Shown: piece after piece, positions 14,977 to 21,463 of the stretch
Layout of the letters: each line of letters starts with the position of its first letter
Numbering within the stretch: the first letter of the stretch is position 1
From: Planctomycetota bacterium
GTDB lineage: Bacteria; Planctomycetota; Planctomycetia; Pirellulales; Thermoguttaceae
Direction: 5' to 3'
Assembly: GCA_018897395.1 (NCBI GenBank)
Contig: JAHIKV010000078.1
Location: 1 to 21,463 of the forward strand
Length of the DNA stretch: 21,463 nucleotides
Notes under the pieces: generated by a model
The model's input: the letters and a program-made list of their open reading frames with translations, nothing else
Database searches by the model: none
Told to the model about the DNA's origin: nothing
Position numbers and translations under genes: made by a program

Positions 14977-16686
14977 TCAAGTCGTCGCCGGAAGTTCTTC
15001 TTCCGAAAGTTTGTAGTCGGCGATGAGTTTTTTCGGTAGATTCACGAAGCGTCCCAGTTCCCCGAAAAACTCTTTCCAGCGCACCGGCTTGGAGAGGAAC
15101 CCCGCCGCCTCGAGCGAGATTAGCTTCCGCCGCACGCCCGCGTTTGCCTCGACGGTCAGGATGACGACCGGGATGTCCTTTGTAAGCGGATGGTTCCTGA
15201 ACTTGCTCAACACGTAGTGACCGTCGCCTTCCGGAATTTGCAGATCGAGCAGAATCAAGTCGGGCCTCTCTCGCAGGCCGAGATGGAAGCCTTGCGTGCC
15301 GTCGGCGGCCTCTTTCAGTTCTATCCCGTAAGGCTGGACCCGCAACGCTATTGATTTCGCGATGACCGGATCGTCGTCGATGCAGAGGATTTTCAGCCGT
15401 CTGGGCGAATCTTCGGACTGCGAAGGTTCGGCGCTTTCGTTGAACGCTCGGTCGTCGTCGCCGTGGGACAGGTTGGCAACCTGTCCCACAACTCGGTAGT
15501 CGTCTTGGCCGGGGCGTCCGGCGACGGGCGTCGCGCCCACGAGTAAATCGGGGTTATCCGCGCCGGCGATTGGAATGATCTTTTCCAACTCGCGCCACAG
15601 GCCGGTCCAGCCAACGGATGAATCAAGTATTTTCAAGCTCTTCGTTTCCGGCAGTCCTTCGGTCAGTTCCGCCGTCTGGACGCCCTTGTTCTTAATCAGC
15701 AGCACGGGCAGGTTACGCGTTACGGGGTGTTGCGTGAAACGGTAGAGGGCCGCTTGGACCTCGGGCAACGGAGCGTCGGCGTGAATCACCACGACGTGCG
15801 GTTTTTCCGAAAAACACGTCCAAAAACCCTCCTCCAAATCGTTCGACTCCAAGACCTCCACCCCGAGCGCCGCAAGGTGTTGTTCGATCGGCGCCAATTC
15901 CCCCTTGTCGCCGTCGATGCAAAGCACCCGCGGGTGCCCGCAAACCGGTGAAAGGAGTTGTGGATAGACATCGGGCGGCGACGGCGCGGGCGCTGTCTCC
16001 GCGCGGCCGAGCAGGTCGGTCACTAGCGACTGAATCTCTTCCCACGACTTGGACGACTTTTCCACGTACCTGGCGCCGAGATGCCGGCAACGCTCTTTCG
16101 TGGCCTCGTCGTTGCGCGACGTGTGGACGATCACCGGAATCGCGGCGTTTTGCGGATCGGTTGCCATCATCTCGCACACCGCCAACCCGTTGCCGCCTGG
16201 CATGTTCACGTCGAGAACGACCAGGTCGGGGCTGGTTTTCATCGCCCCCAGGAGCGCGTGGGCCGAGTCGGGCGAGCGAAGCACGTCGTAGCCGAGCCGC
16301 TGCAAACGCTTCTTCAACGCGAAGGCGATCATCGGATCGTCGTCGGCGATGAGGATGGTCTTCGACGGCTTGGCAACGGGAGCGACGAGGCCTTCCGCGG
16401 ATTGTTTTTCGGGTATCATCGCGGCGTTTTCGGCGGTGGACGGCGACCAACCCAGGGCGTCCCGAGCGGCCTCTTCGGCCTTGGCGTATTGCTTCATGCG
16501 GCCGGCGGTTTCGGCTTCCACCTCGGGACTTGGCTTGCGGGGATGGAGCATGGCCCCTTCCCGCCCGCGCCTGGCCGCACGCTCGCGGAGTACGTGAATT
16601 GCCATTGCGGACACGCTGACCACAACGACAAACGTAATCACGACGACGGCCCCGCCCGACATCCAGTTAAGGATTTCCGTTAACAT
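14977..16686 (-). CDS. Membrane-anchored protein with three receiver (REC) domains
   Basis: This 569-residue protein has one N-terminal transmembrane helix (about 10-30, GGAVVVITFVVVVSVSAMAI), a charged linker, then three CheY-like receiver domains and no output domain. REC1 (about 108-228) has IADDDPM, phosphoacceptor Asp159 in VLDVNMP and the conserved Lys in VEKSSKS. REC2 (about 253-373) is degenerate, with His302 where the phosphoacceptor Asp should be (VVIHADAP). REC3 (about 431-550) is intact: CIDDDPV, Asp481 in LLDLQIPEGDG, and LSKPV. It may relay or sink phosphate from an unlinked histidine kinase. I prefer the ATG at 16686 (MLTEILNWMSGG), with AGGATGGGG upstream; an ATG at 16755 would add 23 unlikely residues. 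The linker before REC3 contains VVGQVANLSH, encoded by an inserted palindrome (15463-15489). Confidence 0.85.
   Translation of the reverse strand: MLTEILNWMSGGAVVVITFVVVVSVSAMAIHVLRERAARRGREGAMLHPRKPSPEVEAETAGRMKQYAKAEEAARDALGWSPSTAENAAMIPEKQSAEGLVAPVAKPSKTILIADDDPMIAFALKKRLQRLGYDVLRSPDSAHALLGAMKTSPDLVVLDVNMPGGNGLAVCEMMATDPQNAAIPVIVHTSRNDEATKERCRHLGARYVEKSSKSWEEIQSLVTDLLGRAETAPAPSPPDVYPQLLSPVCGHPRVLCIDGDKGELAPIEQHLAALGVEVLESNDLEEGFWTCFSEKPHVVVIHADAPLPEVQAALYRFTQHPVTRNLPVLLIKNKGVQTAELTEGLPETKSLKILDSSVGWTGLWRELEKIIPIAGADNPDLLVGATPVAGRPGQDDYRVVGQVANLSHGDDDRAFNESAEPSQSEDSPRRLKILCIDDDPVIAKSIALRVQPYGIELKEAADGTQGFHLGLRERPDLILLDLQIPEGDGHYVLSKFRNHPLTKDIPVVILTVEANAGVRRKLISLEAAGFLSKPVRWKEFFGELGRFVNLPKKLIADYKLSEEELPATT
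15463..15489. repeat. 27-bp perfect palindrome inside the receiver-protein gene
   Basis: GTGGGACAGGTTG, a central G, then CAACCTGTCCCAC form a perfect 13-bp inverted repeat within coding sequence. It is nine codons long and encodes VGQVANLSH in the linker between the second and third receiver domains, so it keeps the frame and avoids the folded domains. It resembles a dispersed palindromic repeat that has inserted into a permissive linker. Confidence 0.8.
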
Positions 16687-17031
16687 GACTGCCCCATCCT
16701 GCAATTGGCCACTATCCCCATAAACTATACGTCGATCGGGACCGTGAATCGGCAAACCGCACGGCAGAAAAAATCGCGTGTCCGGGTATGCAACCGGATC
16801 GGATCGAATTACACCTACGGTTCCGGCCGGTGCGCAGAAACGATTGCGTCGATTATACCGGGCGCTGGCCGGCTCTCTTCGCGGAAAAGTAATGTCGCGA
16901 CGGAATAGCCGGGGGCTAACAGCCCCCGGAGGGAAACCTTACAGTTCATGCACGTTCCGGGGGCTGTTAGCCCCCGGCTATTGCGAGATTATTCCTGAAA
17001 GTCAATAAATGCCCGCCTTCAGGACGCGTTC
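16687..17031. other. Intergenic region upstream of the receiver-protein gene
   Basis: These 345 bp contain no supported gene. Their main content is the paired palindromes at 16904-16982. The region downstream of the APC-type permease stop (17032) and upstream of the receiver gene should hold a terminator for the former and a promoter for the latter; I cannot pick out a convincing promoter. Confidence 0.5.
16904..16982. repeat. Paired REP-like palindromes (27-bp perfect inverted repeats, 25-bp spacer)
   Basis: The arm 16904-16930 is the exact reverse complement of 16956-16982. Each arm is itself a hairpin built on GGGGGCT, a 3-base loop and AGCCCCC. The unit can fold either as two small hairpins or as one long stem. 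This nested layout is that of REP doublets, which are dispersed intergenic repeats mobilised by TnpA-REP (RAYT) proteins. It lies 50 bp beyond the stop of the APC-type permease gene and could also stop transcription. Confidence 0.8.
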
Positions 17032-19227
17032 TCATCGGACCCGGGTGGGCAGAATCACCATCGGCACGCCGGCCCATTGCAGGCGGCGCTGGAGCGAAAA
17101 GGCCGTCTGGTTGTGCAACAGACGATGCAGCCAGGTGTCTTTCTGGAAAACCAATTGCCCGGCGAAGAACGTGGCCTTGGGAAATCTCTTGGCGATTTCC
17201 AGGCAGCACTCTTCCAGTCCGTCGACGGCGTCGGTATCGATCGCCATGAACGACATGGAAGCCATCCCCAACCGCTGTCCCAGATCGACGTATTTGCGGA
17301 GTGCGTCCTCGCAGTGAGCGCGGAGCGAATCGACCGCGTCGCTCCCCTTGAAATTACCCGTGTCGATCACGCCCACCGACACGAAGATGAAGCTCTTGAA
17401 ATGGTCGGGTGCGAAGCGGACGGCGTTGAGCATGGTGTGGATACCCAGCCCGCTGTAGTCGCCCACCAGAATGACGGCCGCCGGCTCGTTGGGGTCCGGC
17501 TCGGCCGTGTTCGGCTCGCCCGAGGTGGGGACCTGTCCGAGCGTCTCGTTGAGCCGCCGCAGGCTCTTGCCGACGCGATGGTAATAGCGATGGATGAGAA
17601 AACAGAGGCCGACACAACAGCCGGTGACAACGAGGGTCCGCCAACCGCCCAAGTGGAACTTTTCGTAAACCGTTACCACGAGAATCATCGAGCACAACAC
17701 GCCTCCGACCACGAACAGCGCCAGGCGTCGCCGCCATAACGGATGCTTACCCCGCAATGCGAACCAATGGCGGGACATGCCGATCATCGACAACGAAAAC
17801 GTGACGAACACGTTGATCGAGTACATGATGACGAGCGTGAGGACGTCGCCGTGGGTGTACAACAGCGCCGCCAGCGCCGCGACGCCCATCAGCAGGATTC
17901 CGTTCTGGGTGGCCAGCCGCTCCGAGAGGTTGGAGAACCAGCGGGGCATCCACGAGTCCTGGGCCATGTTGGCCAGCAAACGCGGGCCGCCGATAAACCC
18001 GGCCTGGGCGGCGACCAGCAGCAGTGCGCCCTCGGAGAGCAAGGTGGCCCAAACGAACGTGCTCCCCAGCCAATTTCCGTGCAGTCCCAACTCCTGCATG
18101 AACCTCCTGGTCAGGCCGAGGTTGAGGGTTTCCGTGTCGGATTTTTGGATGTCCAAGAGCAGGTACGCCACGATCAGGCCGGCGGCGGCCAGCGCCAGCG
18201 AATAGGCCATGTAGCGCATTGTCCGCTGTGCGGTGGCCACCCGCGGCTCGCGCATCACCTGCATGCTGTTCGAGACGGCCTCGATTCCGGTATACGTTCC
18301 AGCGCCCAGCGAGTAGGCCATCATCAGCATCCCCAGCATCCCCAGCAATCCAATCTCGGGGTTGTTGTACGACGTGGTGACTTCCGCGATGATGTTCCCG
18401 GCGAGCGTTCCCGCCTCGGAAACATTCCACCCCAGCGCGCCGATAATCAGCGCGAAGTGGGTCAGTAGAAACAACAAGAAGATGGGCAACAATATCTGGA
18501 TCGATTCCTTCACGCCGCGCAAGTTCAATATAATCAATAGCACAATGGCGGCGGATTCAGCGTAGATTTTCCATTCTGAATCAAAACACCCCATTAGGCC
18601 GAACAGCGCGTCTCCGGCCGCCGCGATCGAAACGCTGATCGTCAAAACGTAATCGACCAACAAAGCTGAGCCGGAAACGACGCCGATCCTGCGCCCCAGC
18701 AACTTCGAGGCCACGAGATAGCCGCCGCCGCCGCTGGGGAACGCCTCGATTATGTGGCTGTAACACGCCGAGATGATAAATACCGTGGCGGCAATGGCAA
18801 TCGCCAGAAATATCGCCAGGAAGCGGTGCTCACCCAGGTTGGCGAACGCCTCGGCCGGGCCGTAGGACGTGGACGAGAGGCCGTCGGCCCCCAATCCCAC
18901 CCATGCCAAAAACGCCACCAGCGAAATGTGCTTGAAGATCGACTTGTCTTTCAGGTCGCGCGGCTTGCCGATCAGCAGCGTCTTCAGCCGGTTGGGCAGG
19001 GTCGGCTCGTCTTTTTCGTCCGGCAGCGGCACGCCGTCGATGCCGACCGCCGCGCCGTTCGGCGCGGAATCGGGAGGGGGAAGAGACACGGCCTTTGAAG
19101 AACCATTGACGGCGGGGGCCGTCGGTTCGTCGGGAGGCACGGAGTCCGCCCCCGACTCTTCCGAAGGTTTACTATGCGAAGGCTTCGAGGCGGAGTCGTT
19201 CTTAGGCAAGTCGGGTCCGTTGTCCAT
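17032..19227 (-). CDS. APC-superfamily amino acid permease-like transporter with C-terminal soluble domain
   Basis: This 731-residue protein begins with a Pro/Ser/Asp-rich cytoplasmic tail of about 95 residues, then about 12 hydrophobic helices. Helix 1 carries the unwound substrate-site pattern GLGADGLSSTSYGPAEAF (about 111-128), followed by FPSGGGGYLVASKLLGRRIG, SALLVDYVLTISVSIAAAGD and LGAGTYTGIEAVSNSMQVM, as in the APC amino acid-polyamine-cation permeases and KUP-like relatives. From about residue 570 there is a soluble domain (AAVILVGDYSGLGIHTMLNA, FKSFIFVSVGVIDTG, FFAGQLVFQ) that could be regulatory and has a Rossmann-like alternation. I prefer the ATG at 19227 (MDNGPDLPKNDS); a start at 19314 would add 29 residues without a ribosome site. 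The substrate (amino acid or K+) is not determined. Confidence 0.87.
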   Translation of the reverse strand: MDNGPDLPKNDSASKPSHSKPSEESGADSVPPDEPTAPAVNGSSKAVSLPPPDSAPNGAAVGIDGVPLPDEKDEPTLPNRLKTLLIGKPRDLKDKSIFKHISLVAFLAWVGLGADGLSSTSYGPAEAFANLGEHRFLAIFLAIAIAATVFIISACYSHIIEAFPSGGGGYLVASKLLGRRIGVVSGSALLVDYVLTISVSIAAAGDALFGLMGCFDSEWKIYAESAAIVLLIILNLRGVKESIQILLPIFLLFLLTHFALIIGALGWNVSEAGTLAGNIIAEVTTSYNNPEIGLLGMLGMLMMAYSLGAGTYTGIEAVSNSMQVMREPRVATAQRTMRYMAYSLALAAAGLIVAYLLLDIQKSDTETLNLGLTRRFMQELGLHGNWLGSTFVWATLLSEGALLLVAAQAGFIGGPRLLANMAQDSWMPRWFSNLSERLATQNGILLMGVAALAALLYTHGDVLTLVIMYSINVFVTFSLSMIGMSRHWFALRGKHPLWRRRLALFVVGGVLCSMILVVTVYEKFHLGGWRTLVVTGCCVGLCFLIHRYYHRVGKSLRRLNETLGQVPTSGEPNTAEPDPNEPAAVILVGDYSGLGIHTMLNAVRFAPDHFKSFIFVSVGVIDTGNFKGSDAVDSLRAHCEDALRKYVDLGQRLGMASMSFMAIDTDAVDGLEECCLEIAKRFPKATFFAGQLVFQKDTWLHRLLHNQTAFSLQRRLQWAGVPMVILPTRVR

Positions 19228-19396
19228 TTCTCGCTCAAAAATGAATCGGCACACGCGGGCCAAGCCACCGGGGCGCGAATGTAATAGTGTCGTTTCCCGC
19301 AGCCCGACATGCAAGTCCAGTTATACCGCGAAAATGCCTCTCACGTTCATAACTGATTGCCGCAAAAGAACTTGCGTCATCAGAAACACGGGCCGG

Positions 19397-20641
19397 TTAG
19401 TAGCGGCCGCGGTAGTTTTTGGCCTCGCGCAACCGGCCGCGGCCCGACGAATTCGCCGCCGGGGCTACTTGCCCCTTGCACTCGACGAACACCAGCAGAT
19501 CGGCCCTGGCGGGCGCGTTGCCGATCGGCAGCGGCACGCCCGGCAACAGCGGGGCGCCGTCGACCGGTATCGGCAACGGCACCATGCCCATCCCCACCAG
19601 CAATACCCGATCGACCGGCCAGCGGAACCGCTCGTGGAAGCGGTATTGCGTAACCTGCGGCACTTCGATCTTTGCCCGCTGACGCGGAGAGGTCTGCGTG
19701 GGGACATCGACCATCACGGGGATTATCTTCTCGATCTGGTTGATGTCGCAGCGGATCGCCGCGTCGATCATGCGATGGTCGGCCGAGATCAGCGGGCTGA
19801 AATCCAAGGCGAAGCCCTCGTCTATCTGGCCGGGCGTAGGCTCGAAACCGGCGGCCACGTCCGCGCGGGCGACGACGCCGCGCACGTACGGCCGCCCGCG
19901 CATCGCCGAAACCAGCGTCGATTGACCGTTGCCCACTATCAGATACGGCGAGCTATGTTCGCGGTAGTCGCGGCGGCGGCGCAGCTCGCCCAACAGGATG
20001 GCGGCGTCCTCCTTGGCCAGCACCCAGGCGTTGATGCCCGGGGTCCGCACCGGAATGGGCTGCATCAGCCGCTGGGCAATCGTCCGCCAGCCGGGACTGT
20101 CGAGTGTCGCCACGCGCATCGAAAACGAATACGCGGCCGCCTCGCTGCTCGTGAAACGATCGACTACGTCGGCGATGAGTTTCTGCGTTTCAGGCGTGTG
20201 GTAGACGCGGAGCGCGCGGCTGCCGGCGCTGAGGATTCCCAGCGGCTCGGTGTGCCACTTCTCGTAGCCCGTCTCGCGCAGTATCCAATCGACGATCGCT
20301 TGCTCGGGCCGATTGGTGCTTGTGACCCGCGCGGTGTAGGTGCTGATGTCGTACTCCCGCCACACCTGGCCGGCGTCGTTCGGCAAGACCTTGTTTCCAC
20401 GGGGGAGGCTGACCGTCGAATCTCGAACCGACTCGGCCGCCGAAGCGGGGCGAACGGCGCTATCCGACAAGCCGGGCAAAGTGGAATCGTCGCTCGGGTT
20501 GGTAGGCGGATCGGCCGTTCGCGGCTGCGATTCTCCGGCAGACCGCCAACCGGATAGCCCGCCGTCCGTCGTCGAGTCTTGGGCGAACGCGGAACCGGCA
20601 ACACAAACGATGATTCCCACCGTCAAGAAAAGCCGCAACAT
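19397..20641 (-). CDS. Secreted protein of unknown function, possibly secretin-related
   Basis: This 414-residue protein has a clear signal peptide, MLRLFLTVGIIVCVAGSAFA, with cleavage expected before QDS. The ATG at 20641 is supported by AAGGAGG five to six bases upstream and by a promoter at 20700-20728; longer starts upstream are not. A Ser/Pro/Asp-rich linker (about 20-75) leads to a folded region beginning REYDISTYTARVTSTNRPEQ, with HTPETQKLIADVVDRF, which resembles the short N-domain repeats of secretin and STN proteins (predicted coefficients over 'YHTPETQ..I'). Later segments include YLIVGNGQSTLVSAMRGRPY and VLLVGMGMVPLPIPVDG. The family is a guess; a planctomycete-specific secreted protein is equally possible. 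It is monocistronic, 82 bp or more from the genes around it. Confidence 0.72.
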   Translation of the reverse strand: MLRLFLTVGIIVCVAGSAFAQDSTTDGGLSGWRSAGESQPRTADPPTNPSDDSTLPGLSDSAVRPASAAESVRDSTVSLPRGNKVLPNDAGQVWREYDISTYTARVTSTNRPEQAIVDWILRETGYEKWHTEPLGILSAGSRALRVYHTPETQKLIADVVDRFTSSEAAAYSFSMRVATLDSPGWRTIAQRLMQPIPVRTPGINAWVLAKEDAAILLGELRRRRDYREHSSPYLIVGNGQSTLVSAMRGRPYVRGVVARADVAAGFEPTPGQIDEGFALDFSPLISADHRMIDAAIRCDINQIEKIIPVMVDVPTQTSPRQRAKIEVPQVTQYRFHERFRWPVDRVLLVGMGMVPLPIPVDGAPLLPGVPLPIGNAPARADLLVFVECKGQVAPAANSSGRGRLREAKNYRGRY

Positions 20642-20699
20642 CTCAGCCTCCTTGCTGAAATTGCCACAATATAGACTGTTCCCGCAATGTCGGGTGGGT

Positions 20700-20728
20700 A
20701 GTATAGGCATATCCCGAATGTGGGACAA
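20700..20728 (-). promoter_or_regulatory. Likely promoter of the secreted-protein gene
   Basis: Read on the minus strand, TTGTCC (20728-20723) and TATACT (20705-20700) are separated by 17 bases and match the sigma70 consensus at four and five of six positions. The leader to the ATG at 20641 is about 50 bases and contains a small CCCG/CGGG hairpin (20681-20694). Confidence 0.5.
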
Positions 20729-20788
20729 TTGCAATTCGGGTCTGATCCAGCCCGGCAAACCCATCGCGCGGGGGGGCAGCCGTTTAGC

Positions 20789-20806
20789 CGCCGCGTCCAC
20801 GCGGCG
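20789..20806. terminator. GC hairpin after the prepilin-like gene
   Basis: CGCCGCG (20789-20795), loop TCCA, CGCGGCG (20800-20806) forms a 7-bp GC stem 14 bases past the stop of the minus-strand gene ending at 20820. No T-run follows, so terminator function is uncertain. Confidence 0.4.
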
Positions 20807-20819
20807 TTATGGAAACCAT

Positions 20820-20993
20820 TTATTCGTCGGGCGATACTTCCACGCCGTCGGCCATGCCGAAGTGGGCACCGCCGCCCAGATGAGACAAAACCAGGGAAAG
20901 CAGCAGGCCGATCACGATCACCACCGTCAACACTTCCTTCCAGGTGTATCCGCCGCGCGACGCCTGGCCGTCGAGATTGATGTGCCGATTCAT
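20820..20993 (-). CDS. Miniature prepilin-like membrane protein (57 residues)
   Basis: The ATG at 20993 has GGGAGG six bases upstream, a good ribosome site, and the frame runs 57 codons. Residues 15-36 read GYTWKEVLTVVIVIGLLLSL followed by VL: a Gly15/Tyr16 junction, Glu20 at the +5 position and a hydrophobic helix, which is the signature processed by prepilin peptidase in type IV pilins and pseudopilins. After the helix only about 20 residues remain (SHLGGGAHFGMADGVEVSPDE), so there is no pilin globular domain. Planctomycetes have many prepilin-type proteins with this N-terminus, but usually of 200-400 residues. It may be a real mini-pseudopilin, a remnant of a larger one, or simply a small membrane protein. 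It follows the 61-residue gene by 41 bp and probably shares its transcript. Confidence 0.68.
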   Translation of the reverse strand: MNRHINLDGQASRGGYTWKEVLTVVIVIGLLLSLVLSHLGGGAHFGMADGVEVSPDE

Positions 20994-21034
20994 GGACCGC
21001 CTCCCTTTGATTGGAGTTGCCAGCGGATACATCG

Positions 21035-21220
21035 CTACCCAGTGGACTTGCAAGAAGCCTCGGAAGGCACCACGGCGATCTGATCCACCACGCGGTCGGC
21101 GTGTTTTTTCTCTTCTTCGCGGAGGTGTTCGCAATACTTGTGCAGGTCGTTGCCGAAGCGCTGCTCGATCCGCATCGCGCGCTCGCGCACTTCCAGCACG
21201 ATAGGGCTTTCGTCCGTCAT
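21035..21220 (-). CDS. Small conserved-looking acidic/helical protein (61 residues)
   Basis: The ATG at 21220 is preceded by AGGA six bases upstream. The product reads MTDESPIVLEVRERAMRIEQ, RFGNDLHKYCEHLREEEKKH, ADRVVDQIAVVPSEASCKST: a short amphipathic, highly charged helical protein without membrane segment or signal peptide. The charge pattern looks selected, and I associate short proteins of this type with planctomycetes, but I cannot name a family or function. A longer version beginning at 21310 in the same frame adds 30 residues without a ribosome site. It is the first gene of a probable two-gene unit with the prepilin-like gene. Confidence 0.62.
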   Translation of the reverse strand: MTDESPIVLEVRERAMRIEQRFGNDLHKYCEHLREEEKKHADRVVDQIAVVPSEASCKSTG

Positions 21221-21463
21221 GGTCGATCCTATTGAGTCCTCGCTGTAGTCTATGGCCGTCACCTGTATTCCGCAATGGGGGAATTGGGGGCAATAGCTTT
21301 GCGGGTACATTCCGCACTTTGTTAGCCCAAGTTACGGTGCTGTGTAAGATTTGGGGTCGGTTTTCTTGAAAAAGCGACGTAAGTTCAATGGTTTCGGACG
21401 GTCGGCGGCGGAAAGTCGATGTAGTGGAAATTCCGAATCGGTTGAGCTTGCCAAACGATGGCC
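21221..21463. other. Terminal region without a recognised gene
   Basis: No coding frame, RNA gene or repeat can be supported in the last 243 bases. It probably contains the promoter of the minus-strand gene at 21220 and upstream spacer. Confidence 0.4.

Noticed and set aside
18869..20557. A long plus-strand open frame opposite the permease and secreted-protein genes
   Set aside because: It is antisense to two well-supported genes, is Arg/Gly/Ala-rich and has no domain. High GC content produces such shadows; the same holds for long frames opposite the epimerase, URO-D-like and kinase genes.

Overview
The window looks like chromosomal DNA of a GC-rich planctomycete (Planctomycetota, perhaps near Pirellulales). 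No rRNA or marker gene is present, so this rests on gene style: a Ser/Thr kinase with the planctomycetal N-terminal extension, a DMG motif in place of DFG, and a Pro/Glu-rich tail behind one membrane helix; a URO-D-like protein of a type I associate with this phylum; a short prepilin-like protein; and strong palindromes scattered between and even inside genes.

Layout. (1) 1-3871, + strand: a carbohydrate operon made of the 3' part of a six-hairpin-type protein, an N-acylglucosamine/cellobiose 2-epimerase-type isomerase and a sugar-porter MFS transporter whose start overlaps the epimerase stop. (2) 4017-5039: an IS1595-family insertion sequence with near-perfect 27-bp inverted repeats and a frameshifted transposase, lying between the transporter and a URO-D-like gene (5224-6216). 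(3) 6259-about 6840: the 5' half of a group II intron, cut off just after the start of its reverse transcriptase gene. (4) 6968-7739: a higBA toxin-antitoxin operon with a promoter whose spacer is a palindrome. It is followed at once by the 3' end of a tRNA or tmRNA gene (to 7777), a typical integration scar. (5) 8007-10937, - strand: a solitary Type IIG restriction-modification enzyme. Sections 2 to 5 form an accessory stretch of mobile-element debris, toxin-antitoxin and restriction genes.

(6) 10962-21220 looks like core or lineage-specific genome: an AI-2E-type permease (-); a divergent Ser/Thr kinase (+) whose frame is broken at a run of ten A's just before its membrane helix; a membrane-anchored protein with three receiver domains and no output domain (-); an APC-type permease with a soluble C-terminal domain (-); a secreted protein of unknown role (-); and two short genes, a 57-residue prepilin-like protein and a 61-residue soluble protein (-).

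The first block plausibly takes up and isomerises a sugar. The higBA and Type IIG genes are self-contained selfish or defence modules. The kinase and the triple-receiver protein converge on a shared hairpin and are both signalling proteins, but nothing in the sequence shows that they work together. I did not find a convincing new multi-gene system. The most informative oddities are the A10 break in the kinase, the 27-bp palindrome embedded in frame in the receiver protein, the tRNA/tmRNA scar abutting the antitoxin, and the miniature prepilin.
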